DNA of 34,714 bases from an uncultured Elioraea sp. (GTDB lineage Bacteria > Pseudomonadota > Alphaproteobacteria > Acetobacterales > Acetobacteraceae), in NCBI GenBank assembly GCA_937928775.1, contig CALFVI010000022.1, forward strand, positions 1 to 34,714. The letters are read 5' to 3'. How positions within the stretch are numbered: position 1 is the stretch's first letter; every line of letters starts with the position of its first letter. Positions 27,743-34,714 of this stretch are shown here, piece by piece. The notes beneath the pieces were generated by a model. That model was given only the letters and a program-made list of their open reading frames with translations. It made no database searches and was not told the DNA's origin. Both the position numbers and the translations under genes were made by a program.

Positions 27743-28789
27743 ATGACCGAACACGCAGCCTCAACGAAGCCCCTTCTCGCCGTTCTGGCTGGGCAGACAC
27801 GAAACCCGCCTCCCATCTGGCTGATGCGCCAGGCCGGCCGCTACCTGCCGGAATACCGCAAGGTCCGGTCCGAAGCGCCGAATTTTCTCGCCTTCTGCCT
27901 CGCGCCTGACCTCGCCACCGAGGTCACGCTGCAACCGATCAGGCGCTACGGGTTCGATGCCGCGATCCTGTTCAGCGACATTCTGGTTCCGCCTTTCGCT
28001 CTTGGCCACCCGGTGCGGTTCGAAGCGGGCGAAGGACCTCTGTTGGCGAGGGTGACGGGGCGGGCCGACATCGAGGCGCTCGATCTCGTGCGGGCGCGGT
28101 CGGTCTGGGCGCCGGTGATGGAGACTGTGCGCCGCCTGCGCGCGGTCTTGCCACCCGAGGTGACCCTGATCGGCTTTGCCGGCGCGCCCTTCACCGTTGC
28201 TGCCTACATGGTGGAGGGTGGGGGGTCGCGGGACTTTGCCGCTGCCCGCCGGATGGCCCATGCCCAGCCGGACCTGTTCGCTGCGCTGGTCGCGCGTCTC
28301 GAGGAGGCCACACTCGCCTATCTCAACGAGCAGGCGGAGGCCGGCGCAGAGGCGCTGATGCTGTTTGATTCCTGGGCGGGCGTGCTGAGCCCATCGCAGT
28401 TCCGCACCTGGGTGATCGCGCCGACCGCCCGGCTTGTGCGGGCCCTGCGTGCACGGTTTCCCAACCTGCCGGTCATCGGGTTTCCGCGCGGAGCCGGGCC
28501 CATGCTGGCCGAGTATGCGGCCGTCACGGCGGTCAACGCTGTGGGCGTCGACACCACTCTGCCGGCCGCTTGGGCGGCAGGCGTTCTGCCTGCCGGAACG
28601 GCGGGTCAGGGTAATCTCGACCCGATGGCGCTCGTGGCCGGTGGCGCAGCGCTGAGGCGGGAGGCGGAGAGCCTGCTCAACGAGATCCGCGGCAAACCAT
28701 GGATCTTTAACCTCGGCCACGGCATCGTGCCGGAGACGCCGCCCGACCATGTGGCCGAGCTGATGTCGATTGTGCGGTCAGCCCGGTAA
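27743..28789 (+). CDS. hemE: Uroporphyrinogen decarboxylase
   Basis: Haem biosynthesis enzyme that decarboxylates four acetate side chains of uroporphyrinogen III to give coproporphyrinogen III. The 348-aa protein has the N-terminal signature PPIWLMRQAGRYLPEY with the active-site Arg residues, the catalytic Asp in AAILFSDILV, GFAGAPFTVAAYM, and GNLDPMAL and LGHGIVPETPPDHV near the C-terminus. ATG at 27743 gives the standard start (MTEHAAS...); further upstream in-frame codons lie in the origin. No strong ribosome-binding site is visible. It precedes hemH by 64 bases and is transcribed away from the origin, as in Caulobacter. Confidence 0.96.
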   Translation: MTEHAASTKPLLAVLAGQTRNPPPIWLMRQAGRYLPEYRKVRSEAPNFLAFCLAPDLATEVTLQPIRRYGFDAAILFSDILVPPFALGHPVRFEAGEGPLLARVTGRADIEALDLVRARSVWAPVMETVRRLRAVLPPEVTLIGFAGAPFTVAAYMVEGGGSRDFAAARRMAHAQPDLFAALVARLEEATLAYLNEQAEAGAEALMLFDSWAGVLSPSQFRTWVIAPTARLVRALRARFPNLPVIGFPRGAGPMLAEYAAVTAVNAVGVDTTLPAAWAAGVLPAGTAGQGNLDPMALVAGGAALRREAESLLNEIRGKPWIFNLGHGIVPETPPDHVAELMSIVRSAR

Positions 28790-28853
28790 ACCTCGGCTGG
28801 ACGGCCGCGCGAACGATCCCACTTCATTGTGGGATGTGGCGGGAGGTCATGAG

Positions 28854-29990
28854 ATGGATACAACGACGGCTTTGGTTGATCTCGACCGGCCGACGTGCGG
28901 GCGCGCGGTGCCTCGGGTCGCAGTCGTCCTGTTCAACCTGGGGGGGCCGGACAGGATCGAGAACGTGCGCCCGTTCCTCTACAATCTGTTCTCGGACCGC
29001 GCGATCATCCGTGCTCCGTCCCCCATCCGCCAGCTGCTCGCTTGGCTGATCACCAAGCGCCGCCTCGGGCCGGCAAGCGAGAACTACGAGATCCTGGGCG
29101 GAAGCTCGCCCCTCCTCGAGCTGACGGAACAACAGGCGCGGGCTCTTGAACAGGCTTTGCAACCCGAAATTCAGGCGCGCTGTTTCGTTGCGATGCGCTA
29201 CTGGCACCCGCTGAGCGAAGAGGCGGCGAAGGCGGTGCGCGACTGGGGTCCAGATGAAGTGATCCTGTTGCCTCTCTACCCGCAATTCTCCACCACCACG
29301 TCGGGCTCATCATTTGATGCCTGGCGGGAGGCGGCAGCGAAGGTGGGGCTCGTTGCGCCGACGAAGATCATCTGCTGCTACCATTCTGACCCAGGGTTTG
29401 TTGGCGCGACGGCTGCAATTGTGCGCCGCGCCTACGAGCAGGCGCGGGCGACGCTCGACCCCGGCATTCCTCTGCGCGTTCTGTTCAGCGCGCACGGGCT
29501 TCCAGAAAGCATCGTCAAGGCCGGCGACCCCTATCAGTGGCAGGTCGAGCAGACCGTAGCGTCGGTGGTGGCAGCCATGGATATCCCGGAACTCGACCAT
29601 GTGGTCTGCTACCAGTCCCGCGTTACACCGCAGAAATGGATCGGCCCCTCGACCGAGGAGGAAATCAAGCGCGCCGGCAAGGATGGGGTCGGGATCCTCG
29701 TCGTGCCAATCGCGTTTGTCTCGGAACATAGCGAAACGCTGGTCGAGCTCGACATCGAGTATCGTGAGGAAGCCAAGCATTTCGGCGTGCCGGCCTATTT
29801 CCGCGCCCCGGCGCACAACTCGGATGCGGGGTTCATCGCATCGCTCGCCTCACTCGTTCGCCGCGCCAGAGCAGCTGACCGTTCCCTGTGCAGTTTCCGC
29901 GGCGGCCGCACCTGCCCGAAGGTGCATAGCGATTGCCCGCATGCGAAGCGGGCGCGGGCTCCGGTTCGTCTGGTATCCGTCTCCGCTTGA
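28854..29990 (+). CDS. hemH: Ferrochelatase
   Basis: Inserts ferrous iron into protoporphyrin IX, the last step of haem b synthesis. The 378-aa protein has LFNLGGP near the start, LPLYPQFSTTTSGS, the catalytic His in LFSAHGLPESIV, YQSRVTPQKWIGPST, and VPIAFVSEHSETLVELDIEY carrying the second metal-site residues. The C-terminal tail has three cysteines spaced C-x7-C-x6-C (from LCSFRGG to SDCPH), suggesting a [2Fe-2S] cluster such as that reported for Caulobacter ferrochelatase; this is inferred. ATG at 28854 has GGGAGG seven bases upstream. It probably forms an operon with hemE. Confidence 0.95.
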   Translation: MDTTTALVDLDRPTCGRAVPRVAVVLFNLGGPDRIENVRPFLYNLFSDRAIIRAPSPIRQLLAWLITKRRLGPASENYEILGGSSPLLELTEQQARALEQALQPEIQARCFVAMRYWHPLSEEAAKAVRDWGPDEVILLPLYPQFSTTTSGSSFDAWREAAAKVGLVAPTKIICCYHSDPGFVGATAAIVRRAYEQARATLDPGIPLRVLFSAHGLPESIVKAGDPYQWQVEQTVASVVAAMDIPELDHVVCYQSRVTPQKWIGPSTEEEIKRAGKDGVGILVVPIAFVSEHSETLVELDIEYREEAKHFGVPAYFRAPAHNSDAGFIASLASLVRRARAADRSLCSFRGGRTCPKVHSDCPHAKRARAPVRLVSVSA

Positions 29991-30212
29991 ACGTTCAGGC
30001 GAAAGGTTTAGGGCGGAACGTACGCGCGTGGTCGCGGCTAAGGTTGTGGCGCGGCGGGGCCATCGCGCCTGGGGTGCAGCCAAAGGGGAAGAAACGGGAT
30101 CGCCTCCGCGCCCGCGCTTTGTTCGCGTTCAGTGAAAAAGTCTGCTCGGCCCGCCCGGCCGGATGAGCGACGTGTTCGGCGCAGCAGCCGACCGACTGGC
30201 CCGGCGAGCTGC
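29991..30212. other. Gap with no supported gene
   Basis: Between the hemH stop and the pseudogene remnant. Short open frames occur on both strands, but none has a recognisable domain or start signal. I see no clear hemH terminator here. Confidence 0.5.
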
Positions 30213-30962
30213 TAAAACGTCGAACACGAGTGGCACCTGCGTGCCGATGTTGCCATGCAGAGCCGAAGGCGGCTGCGAGGCCGTAAAGCGCGCGCCGGCA
30301 ACATAGTTTCCTTTGGTGGCCTTAGGGGAACGCGGCACAGCGACACCCTTGTAGACAAGCACGTACCGCTCCTCCAACCAGCCTGACAGTTTCGCTTAAG
30401 CCCGTTCCAGTGACGAATCGACGTAGCGAACCATCCCGCCTGCAGACGCCCCCTCGCCAAGCACAAGCCACGGGTCAACGGCGCGGCGAAGCTCGCGCGT
30501 CATGGCACGCACCGAGCTTGGGCAGCATGAAGTCGTCGTGTAGCCCTGTTCCCCCATGGATGAGACGAAGCTCGTGGGGTTATCCCAGAAGGCAGCGATG
30601 GTGGCGCGTCGAAAGAGCTGCTGCACCAGGCGAAATTCGCCAGTGCGGCGGCATCTCGAAGGCACGGAACTTGACCAGGGGGAAGAGGTCGATCGTGTTG
30701 CTGGTCGCCATGTCGGCGACGAGGTCGACCACGACCTCGAAACGGCCGCGGCCTTCGGGTAAGACGACACGGGCGAGGAAGTTTTCCTGCGAGTCCAGCA
30801 CCAAGCTGAGGAAGCGGGTTTTGGTTCGACCGGCAGCGAAAAGGCGAGGATCGGGGCCCGGCAGTGCTGGGCGGGGCGAAGGCGAATGGTCGGGGGCCCA
30901 AGCCCGACTGGTCGGTCTTCGCAATGAAAGGTGCGGTGGGTCAGCGCAACAGGGACGCTCAT
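30213..30962 (-). pseudogene. Decayed transglutaminase-like/DUF2126 family gene
   Basis: Remnant of the large (about 1,100 aa) bacterial transglutaminase-like protein with a C-terminal DUF2126 domain. N-terminal pieces: RPVGLGPPTIRLRPAQHCRA with ILAFSLPVEPKP in one frame (30962 to about 30816), then a frameshift to ENFLARVVLPEGRGRFEVVV and DLVADMA. Near 30630 it jumps, with loss of most of the protein, to C-terminal pieces: TIAAFWDNPTS, a shifted frame GGTGLHDDFMLP, then LRRAVDPWLVLGEG and VRYVDSSLER, an in-frame TAA at 30396-30398, and EERYVLVYKGVAVP...PPSALHGNIG...LVFDVL, where similarity stops. Several frameshifts, a stop and a large internal deletion make function impossible. Family assignment is from recalled conserved segments. 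Confidence 0.85.
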
Positions 30963-31020
30963 CGCGTCTCTCCCGAGACCGGGGACGTCACGTGTTCGGC
31001 GCGAGGTGACGAACAAAACA

Positions 31021-31046
31021 AAGGCCGCTTCTGTTGAAGCGGCCTT
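31021..31046 (-). terminator. Rho-independent terminator of the atp operon
   Basis: AAGGCCGCTTC (31021-31031) and GAAGCGGCCTT (31036-31046) form a perfect 11-base stem with a 4-base loop. On the minus strand the stem is followed by TGTTTTGTTC, a T-rich tail, so it terminates leftward transcripts. It lies 69 bases past the stop of atpF. Confidence 0.9.
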
Positions 31047-31114
31047 CGCGTGCGACAAAGGCCTAGATGGCGGGCTGAGGCGCCAAGGGGGCGCGCTTGG
31101 GTCGCTGCTGCGGC

Positions 31115-31609
31115 TTAGTGCAGCCTTTGCGACAAATCCTCAATCGCGCGGCCGATCAGGGCGGCGTGTCGGTCTGGGGTGAGGTGTTCGGAAACGAGCC
31201 GCCTGGTCGCCGCGACGGCGAGCTCGGCGGCCTTGGCGCGTACGGAGGCCGCTGCCTCGGCCTCGGCGGCGGCGATGCGATCGAGCGCCATCTTCTCGCG
31301 CCGTGAGAGCGTGGCGGCCGTCGCTTCGGCGAGCTCCTTCGCCAAGCGCTCCGCCTCCTCGCGAGCGTGGACGAGTAGGGCCTCAGCCTCGGCGCGGGCC
31401 GCCTCGTGCTTGGCCTTGGCGTCGCGCAGCAGCGCCTCTGCCTCGGCCCGCAGCCGCCCGGCTTCGGCGATCTCAGCGCGGATCCGTTCCGACCGCGCAT
31501 CGAGCAGGCGCACGATGCGCAAGATCACGGGCTTCCAGGCGACAGCGAGGCAGACAAAGAAGGAGACCGCGACCCAAAATTTAGGGTCGGACAGGGGCAG
31601 GGCGGCCAT
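31115..31609 (-). CDS. atpF: F-type ATP synthase subunit b
   Basis: Peripheral-stalk subunit of ATP synthase (164 aa). One N-terminal membrane helix (about residues 11-27, FWVAVSFFVCLAVAWKP) is followed by a long charged coiled coil rich in Ala, Glu and Arg (about 35-140), as expected of the b dimer stalk that links Fo to F1. It pairs with the b' gene just upstream (13-base gap) as a heterodimer, the arrangement in photosynthetic and many other alphaproteobacteria. It is the last gene of the Fo operon, followed by a strong terminator. F1 genes are not in the window. Confidence 0.93.
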   Translation of the reverse strand: MAALPLSDPKFWVAVSFFVCLAVAWKPVILRIVRLLDARSERIRAEIAEAGRLRAEAEALLRDAKAKHEAARAEAEALLVHAREEAERLAKELAEATAATLSRREKMALDRIAAAEAEAAASVRAKAAELAVAATRRLVSEHLTPDRHAALIGRAIEDLSQRLH

Positions 31610-31622
31610 CTTCGGCTCCCTC

Positions 31623-32114
31623 TCAGCCCCGCGCCGCGTCGGCGACCGCCGCCTGCACCCGCGCGAGATCGGGCGAGATCCCGATCAAACGCGCGGTTGC
31701 AGCCTGGGCGGCGGCCACCGCCACCTCGCCGATCGCCGCCTCAGCCTTCGCCCGCGCCTCGGCAATGCGCGCCTCCGCCTCCGCCAGCTGCCTGGCCAGG
31801 CGCGCCGCCTGGTCGGCCTCCGCCTTGGCCGCTTCCGCCTTGGCCCTCTCGAGTGAGGCGCGGATGGCGGCCTGCGCCTCGGCGCGCGCCTTTGCCAGTG
31901 CCTTTTCGGCTTCGGCCATCGCCCGATCTGCCTCCTCCTTCAAGGCCCCCGCCCGCTCAAGGTCGGCAGCGATCCGGCCCGCCCGTTCCTCAAGCACGGA
32001 GGCAACGGGAGGGAGAGCTGCCTTCGAGACGATGAGATAGAGCGCACCGAAGATCACCAGGAGCCAAAACACCTGGCTGAAGATCAGCGGATTGCTGAAC
32101 TCGAGTTGCGGCAT
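31623..32114 (-). CDS. F-type ATP synthase subunit b'
   Basis: Second stalk subunit (163 aa), naming varies (atpF2, atpG or atpX). The N-terminus MPQLEFSNPLIFSQVFWLLV with the membrane helix through IFGALYLIVSKAALPPV is typical of b'. Then a coiled coil follows with long Ala/Glu/Arg/Lys heptads (about 40-130). The b' type is told from b by the QLEFSNPL start, the early helix and position directly after subunit c. Gap to atpE is 59 bases. Confidence 0.92.
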   Translation of the reverse strand: MPQLEFSNPLIFSQVFWLLVIFGALYLIVSKAALPPVASVLEERAGRIAADLERAGALKEEADRAMAEAEKALAKARAEAQAAIRASLERAKAEAAKAEADQAARLARQLAEAEARIAEARAKAEAAIGEVAVAAAQAATARLIGISPDLARVQAAVADAARG

Positions 32115-32173
32115 GACCCGGCCTCCGGGACCGAAAGGGCGAAGCCAAAGCCCCGCCCTCGGCTGACGAGAGT

Positions 32174-32398
32174 TCAGGCAAACAGGATGAGGAAGGCGAT
32201 TAGCAACGCGAACAGCGCCACCGCTTCCGTCAGCGCGAAGCCCAGGATGCCAATCGGGAACACCGCGTCGCGGGCGGAAGGGTTGCGCGCCACAGAAGAA
32301 ATCAGCGCGGAAAAGATGTTTCCGATGCCGAGGCCCACCCCGAAGAGGGCGATCACGGCGATGCCGGCTCCAAGCGCCTTGGCGGCTTCAACGTCCAT
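32174..32398 (-). CDS. atpE: F-type ATP synthase subunit c
   Basis: Proton-carrying rotor subunit (74 aa) forming the c ring. Two membrane helices: the first with the glycine-rich [12 protein letters not shown] stretch, then the polar loop ARNPSARD, then the second helix with the essential carboxylate Glu in [13 protein letters not shown]. Starts [18 protein letters not shown] at 32398 lies 55 bases after the atpB stop and is preceded by AGGGAA, a reasonable ribosome-binding site. No sodium-binding Gln/Thr set is evident, so the enzyme is presumably proton-driven. Confidence 0.97.
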   Translation of the reverse strand: MDVEAAKALGAGIAVIALFGVGLGIGNIFSALISSVARNPSARDAVFPIGILGFALTEAVALFALLIAFLILFA

Positions 32399-32453
32399 GG
32401 TGGTGTTCCCTTGCTGTGACGGTTGAGGGGGCTCGCTGCGCCGTGCCTTCCGC

Positions 32454-33191
32454 TCAATGCAGATGCACGGCGTCGTGCAGGTAGATGCAGGTGAGGATCG
32501 CGAACACGTAGGCTTGCAGGAACGCGACCAGAAACTCGAACGCGACCAGGGCGACGTTGAGCGCGAGCGGTGCCGCCGCGCCGACCAGGCCGAGAGAGCC
32601 AAGCCCGCCCAGGAGCACGACGAAGGTCGCGAAAACCTTCAGCATGACGTGGCCGGCGACCATGTTGGCGAACAGGCGCACGCTGAGCGACACAACGCGC
32701 GAAAGATAGGAGATGATCTCCACGGGAATGATGATTGGCGCAAGCGCCACGGGTGCGCCTTCGGGAAAGAAGTATCCGAAGAATCTCATGCCGTGGATGG
32801 CGATCGCGACCGCCGTAACCAGGATGAAGACGATCAGGGCGAGTGTCACCGTCACCGCGATGTGGCTGGTGAAGGTGAACGCATAGGGCAGCATGCCCAG
32901 CATGTTGCCGAACAGGATGAACATGAAGAGGGTGAAGACGAAGGGGAAGTAGCGCATCCCCTCCTTGCCCACCTGTTCCTTCACCATGCCGGCGACGAAC
33001 TCGTAGGCGACTTCGGCGAGGCTTTGCAGCCGCCCGGGCACCATGGCGCGCGGCTTCATGCCAAGAATCATCAAGGCCGAAATCGCGCCTGCGGCAACAA
33101 GCATGAACAGATTCGAATTGGTGAAGCCGGCGACGATAGGCGAGAGCGCGAACTGGCTCAGCGCGTCGATCGTCTTGCCCTCGGCGGCCAT
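32454..33191 (-). CDS. atpB: F-type ATP synthase subunit a
   Basis: Membrane stator subunit (245 aa) that carries the two half-channels for protons. About five or six membrane segments. The essential arginine is in [19 protein letters not shown] in the fourth helix, followed by [20 protein letters not shown], both family signatures. ATG at 33191 begins [18 protein letters not shown]; three bases separate it from the atpI stop, so the two are probably coupled. It lies within the operon atpI-atpB-atpE-b'-b. Confidence 0.97.
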   Translation of the reverse strand: MAAEGKTIDALSQFALSPIVAGFTNSNLFMLVAAGAISALMILGMKPRAMVPGRLQSLAEVAYEFVAGMVKEQVGKEGMRYFPFVFTLFMFILFGNMLGMLPYAFTFTSHIAVTVTLALIVFILVTAVAIAIHGMRFFGYFFPEGAPVALAPIIIPVEIISYLSRVVSLSVRLFANMVAGHVMLKVFATFVVLLGGLGSLGLVGAAAPLALNVALVAFEFLVAFLQAYVFAILTCIYLHDAVHLH

Positions 33192-33194
33192 TTA

Positions 33195-33521
33195 CTACCC
33201 CCGCTCAGCGTTCGACCTCCGCGTGCCGCGGCCTAACATAAGGCGGTACACGTTGAGGACCCCGGCAGCACCCCCCAGAACCAGGAACAGCACGAGGAAG
33301 AGCGGCCGGGTAGCAAGCCACCAGTCGAGAGCGAGCCCAATGCCCACTCCGACAGCGAGGGCAGACACAACCTCGAGCCCGGCGCGCAGGCCGATGCCCC
33401 AGGGGCTCGCCCTCCCTCCCCCAGCCGCCTCACCCTTGCCGTTGAGACCGGCCCGGTCGCGCGCCGCCTGCAGCCTCTCCTCGAAGCTCTCCGGCCGCTC
33501 AGCGCGGGGGGGATCGTCCAA
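33195..33521 (-). CDS. atpI: ATP synthase-associated protein AtpI (AtpZ/I type)
   Basis: Small membrane protein (108 aa), first gene of the Fo operon, thought to assist c-ring assembly. A charged N-terminus (about residues 1-40) precedes two membrane helices (about 46-66 and 72-93), with GIGLALDWWLATRPLFLVLF and the GGAAGVLNVYR motif typical of the AtpI/AtpZ family. The start is TTG at 33521, supported by GGAGGAG upstream on the minus strand; no ATG fits. The gap to smc is 118 bases. Confidence 0.88.
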   Translation of the reverse strand: MDDPPRAERPESFEERLQAARDRAGLNGKGEAAGGGRASPWGIGLRAGLEVVSALAVGVGIGLALDWWLATRPLFLVLFLVLGGAAGVLNVYRLMLGRGTRRSNAERG

Positions 33522-33639
33522 CCCGATGCTCCTCCGCTCGCTGTGAACTGCGCCCGGAAGGCGCGTGCCTCCTACCCGCGGCGACGGGGGGTGTCAAGAA
33601 ACGCGCGGCGGTGCAACAGACAGCGGACGCCTCGTACCG

Positions 33640-34714
33640 CTACTCCGCCGCCATCGCCTGCGGCACGAGCGTCTCGGCGGCAGCCAGATCGACCGAGACG
33701 AGCTGCGACACACCGGGTTCGGCCATCGTCACCCCATACAGCCGATCCATGCGCGCCATGGTCAGACGATGGTGGGTGACGATCAGAAACCGCGTCCCGG
33801 TCTCGCGCGCGATCTCTTCCAGCAAGGAACAAAAACGATCCACGTTCGCATCGTCGAGCGGCGCATCGACCTCATCGAGCACGCAGATCGGTGCCGGGTT
33901 GGTCAGGAACACGGCGAAGATCAACGCCAGCGCGGTCAAAGCCTGCTCGCCGCCAGACAGCAGGGAGAGCGCGGCGAGCTTTTTGCCCGGCGGTTCGGCC
34001 ATGATCTCGAGCCCGGCCTCGAGCGGGTCGTCGCTGTCGATCAAGGCGAGATGCGCCTTCCCGCCACCAAAGAGGCGGACGAAGAGATCGCGGAAGTGGC
34101 GATCGACCTCGCTGAAGCGAGCGGTCAGCCGCTCCCTCCCCTCGCGGTTGAGCGCTCCGATTGCGGCCCTGAGCTTGGCGATCGCAGCGGAGAGGTCGGA
34201 GCGTTCGGCCTTGAGGGTCGCGATGCGCTCCTCGACTTCGGCCATCTCGGCTTCGGCGGCGAGGTTGACGGGCCCCATCCCGTCGCGCTCGCGGGTGAGC
34301 TTCTCCAGCCGACGCGCCGCGTTCGCCTCCGTCTCCTCGAGGGGTTCGGCGACAGTCACCCTGGCGGCGAGGGTCTCGGCCGAGAGGCCGAGACGCTCCG
34401 CCACCGCGCGCGCGAGATCGGCCGCCTGGGCCTTGGCCTGCTTCAACCGCTCCTCAGCCCGCACCAGGGCCTCGCGCGCCTGGGCGGCTTCGGCTTCGGC
34501 GGCACGGGCGGCGCGGGCGGCCGCGGCGGCCTCCTCTTCGGCCGTGCTCAACGCGGTCGCAGAGATGCGCCGCACCTGTTCGGCCTGGGCGAGCGCATCG
34601 AAGGCACGGGCCCGCGCCTCGGCGGCGCGGGCGGGCGCCTCGGCGAGGCGGGCGCGCTCGGCTTCCGCCTCGGCGCGACGGGCGGTGAGCTCGGCAAGCC
34701 GCGCTTCGGCCTCC
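33640..34714 (-). CDS. smc: Chromosome segregation protein SMC (5' part beyond window)
   Basis: C-terminal 358 codons of the SMC condensin ATPase; the open frame continues past the right edge. From the edge inwards: an Ala/Glu/Arg-rich coiled coil, [19 protein letters not shown] at the return to the head, then the head half with the ABC signature [16 protein letters not shown], Walker [17 protein letters not shown] and the switch His in [14 protein letters not shown]. In alphaproteobacteria ParB bound at parS loads SMC near the origin, so its gene here, about 20 kb from the parS sites and 6 kb from oriC, is fitting. It is followed by no evident terminator before atpI. Confidence 0.96.
   Translation of the reverse strand, partial: EAEARLAELTARRAEAEAERARLAEAPARAAEARARAFDALAQAEQVRRISATALSTAEEEAAAAARAARAAEAEAAQAREALVRAEERLKQAKAQAADLARAVAERLGLSAETLAARVTVAEPLEETEANAARRLEKLTRERDGMGPVNLAAEAEMAEVEERIATLKAERSDLSAAIAKLRAAIGALNREGRERLTARFSEVDRHFRDLFVRLFGGGKAHLALIDSDDPLEAGLEIMAEPPGKKLAALSLLSGGEQALTALALIFAVFLTNPAPICVLDEVDAPLDDANVDRFCSLLEEIARETGTRFLIVTHHRLTMARMDRLYGVTMAEPGVSQLVSVDLAAAETLVPQAMAAE

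Overview
The window is GC-rich (roughly two-thirds G+C by eye) and nearly all coding. Its gene order and protein sequences point to an alphaproteobacterium, probably of the Rhodospirillales/Acetobacteraceae type (family level is inference). Markers include the alphaproteobacterial hemE/ppsR pair, rsmG-parA-parB, the hslVU-his cluster, a TIGR02302/DUF4175 protein, and an F-type ATPase Fo operon with both b and b' subunits.

The main point is that this looks like the chromosomal replication-origin region. The 323-base gap between divergent ppsR (minus) and hemE (plus), at 27420-27742, is the position of oriC in Caulobacter and relatives. It holds one perfect DnaA box, weaker boxes and a lower-GC pyrimidine-rich stretch. 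About 14 kb to the left lie two parS sites, the second inside the first codons of rsmG, followed by parA and parB. The 3' part of smc, whose product ParB loads at parS, closes the right edge.

Layout. 1-1439: 3'-truncated gene for a soluble LOV-domain hybrid histidine kinase (minus). 1402-2277: apt (minus) and a small DUF2842 membrane protein (plus). 2359-6692: ugpBAEC, a complete glycerol-3-phosphate ABC importer, with a hairpin between ugpB and ugpA. 6819-12499: minus-strand run argH-lptM-lysA-DUF4175. 12498-13067: a TlpA-like thioredoxin whose start codon overlaps that of divergent argH. 13068-13520: a gap with no supported gene but the first parS. 13521-15836: rsmG-parA-parB. 16005-17960: acs (minus), with a possible FNR/FixK-type box upstream. 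18082-21088: tightly overlapping minus-strand hisB-DUF2628-hisH-GNAT-hisA. 21185-23161: hslV-hslU with two hairpins in the spacer. 23167-25822: DUF192 protein, a two-domain cold-shock protein with an Arg/Pro/Gly repeat linker, a small membrane protein and a PuuD-like amidase (all minus). 25939-27419: maf and ppsR (minus). 27420-27742: oriC. 27743-29990: hemE and hemH. 29991-31114: decayed transglutaminase/DUF2126 pseudogene and the atp terminator. 31115-33521: atpI-atpB-atpE-b'-b (read right to left). 33640-34714: smc, partial.

I found no convincing RNA gene, CRISPR array or insertion sequence, and no clearly new multi-gene system. The most useful non-standard observations are the oriC/parS architecture, the LOV kinase, the start-codon overlap, the paired hairpins in hslVU, the repeat-linked double cold-shock protein and the transglutaminase gene remnant.
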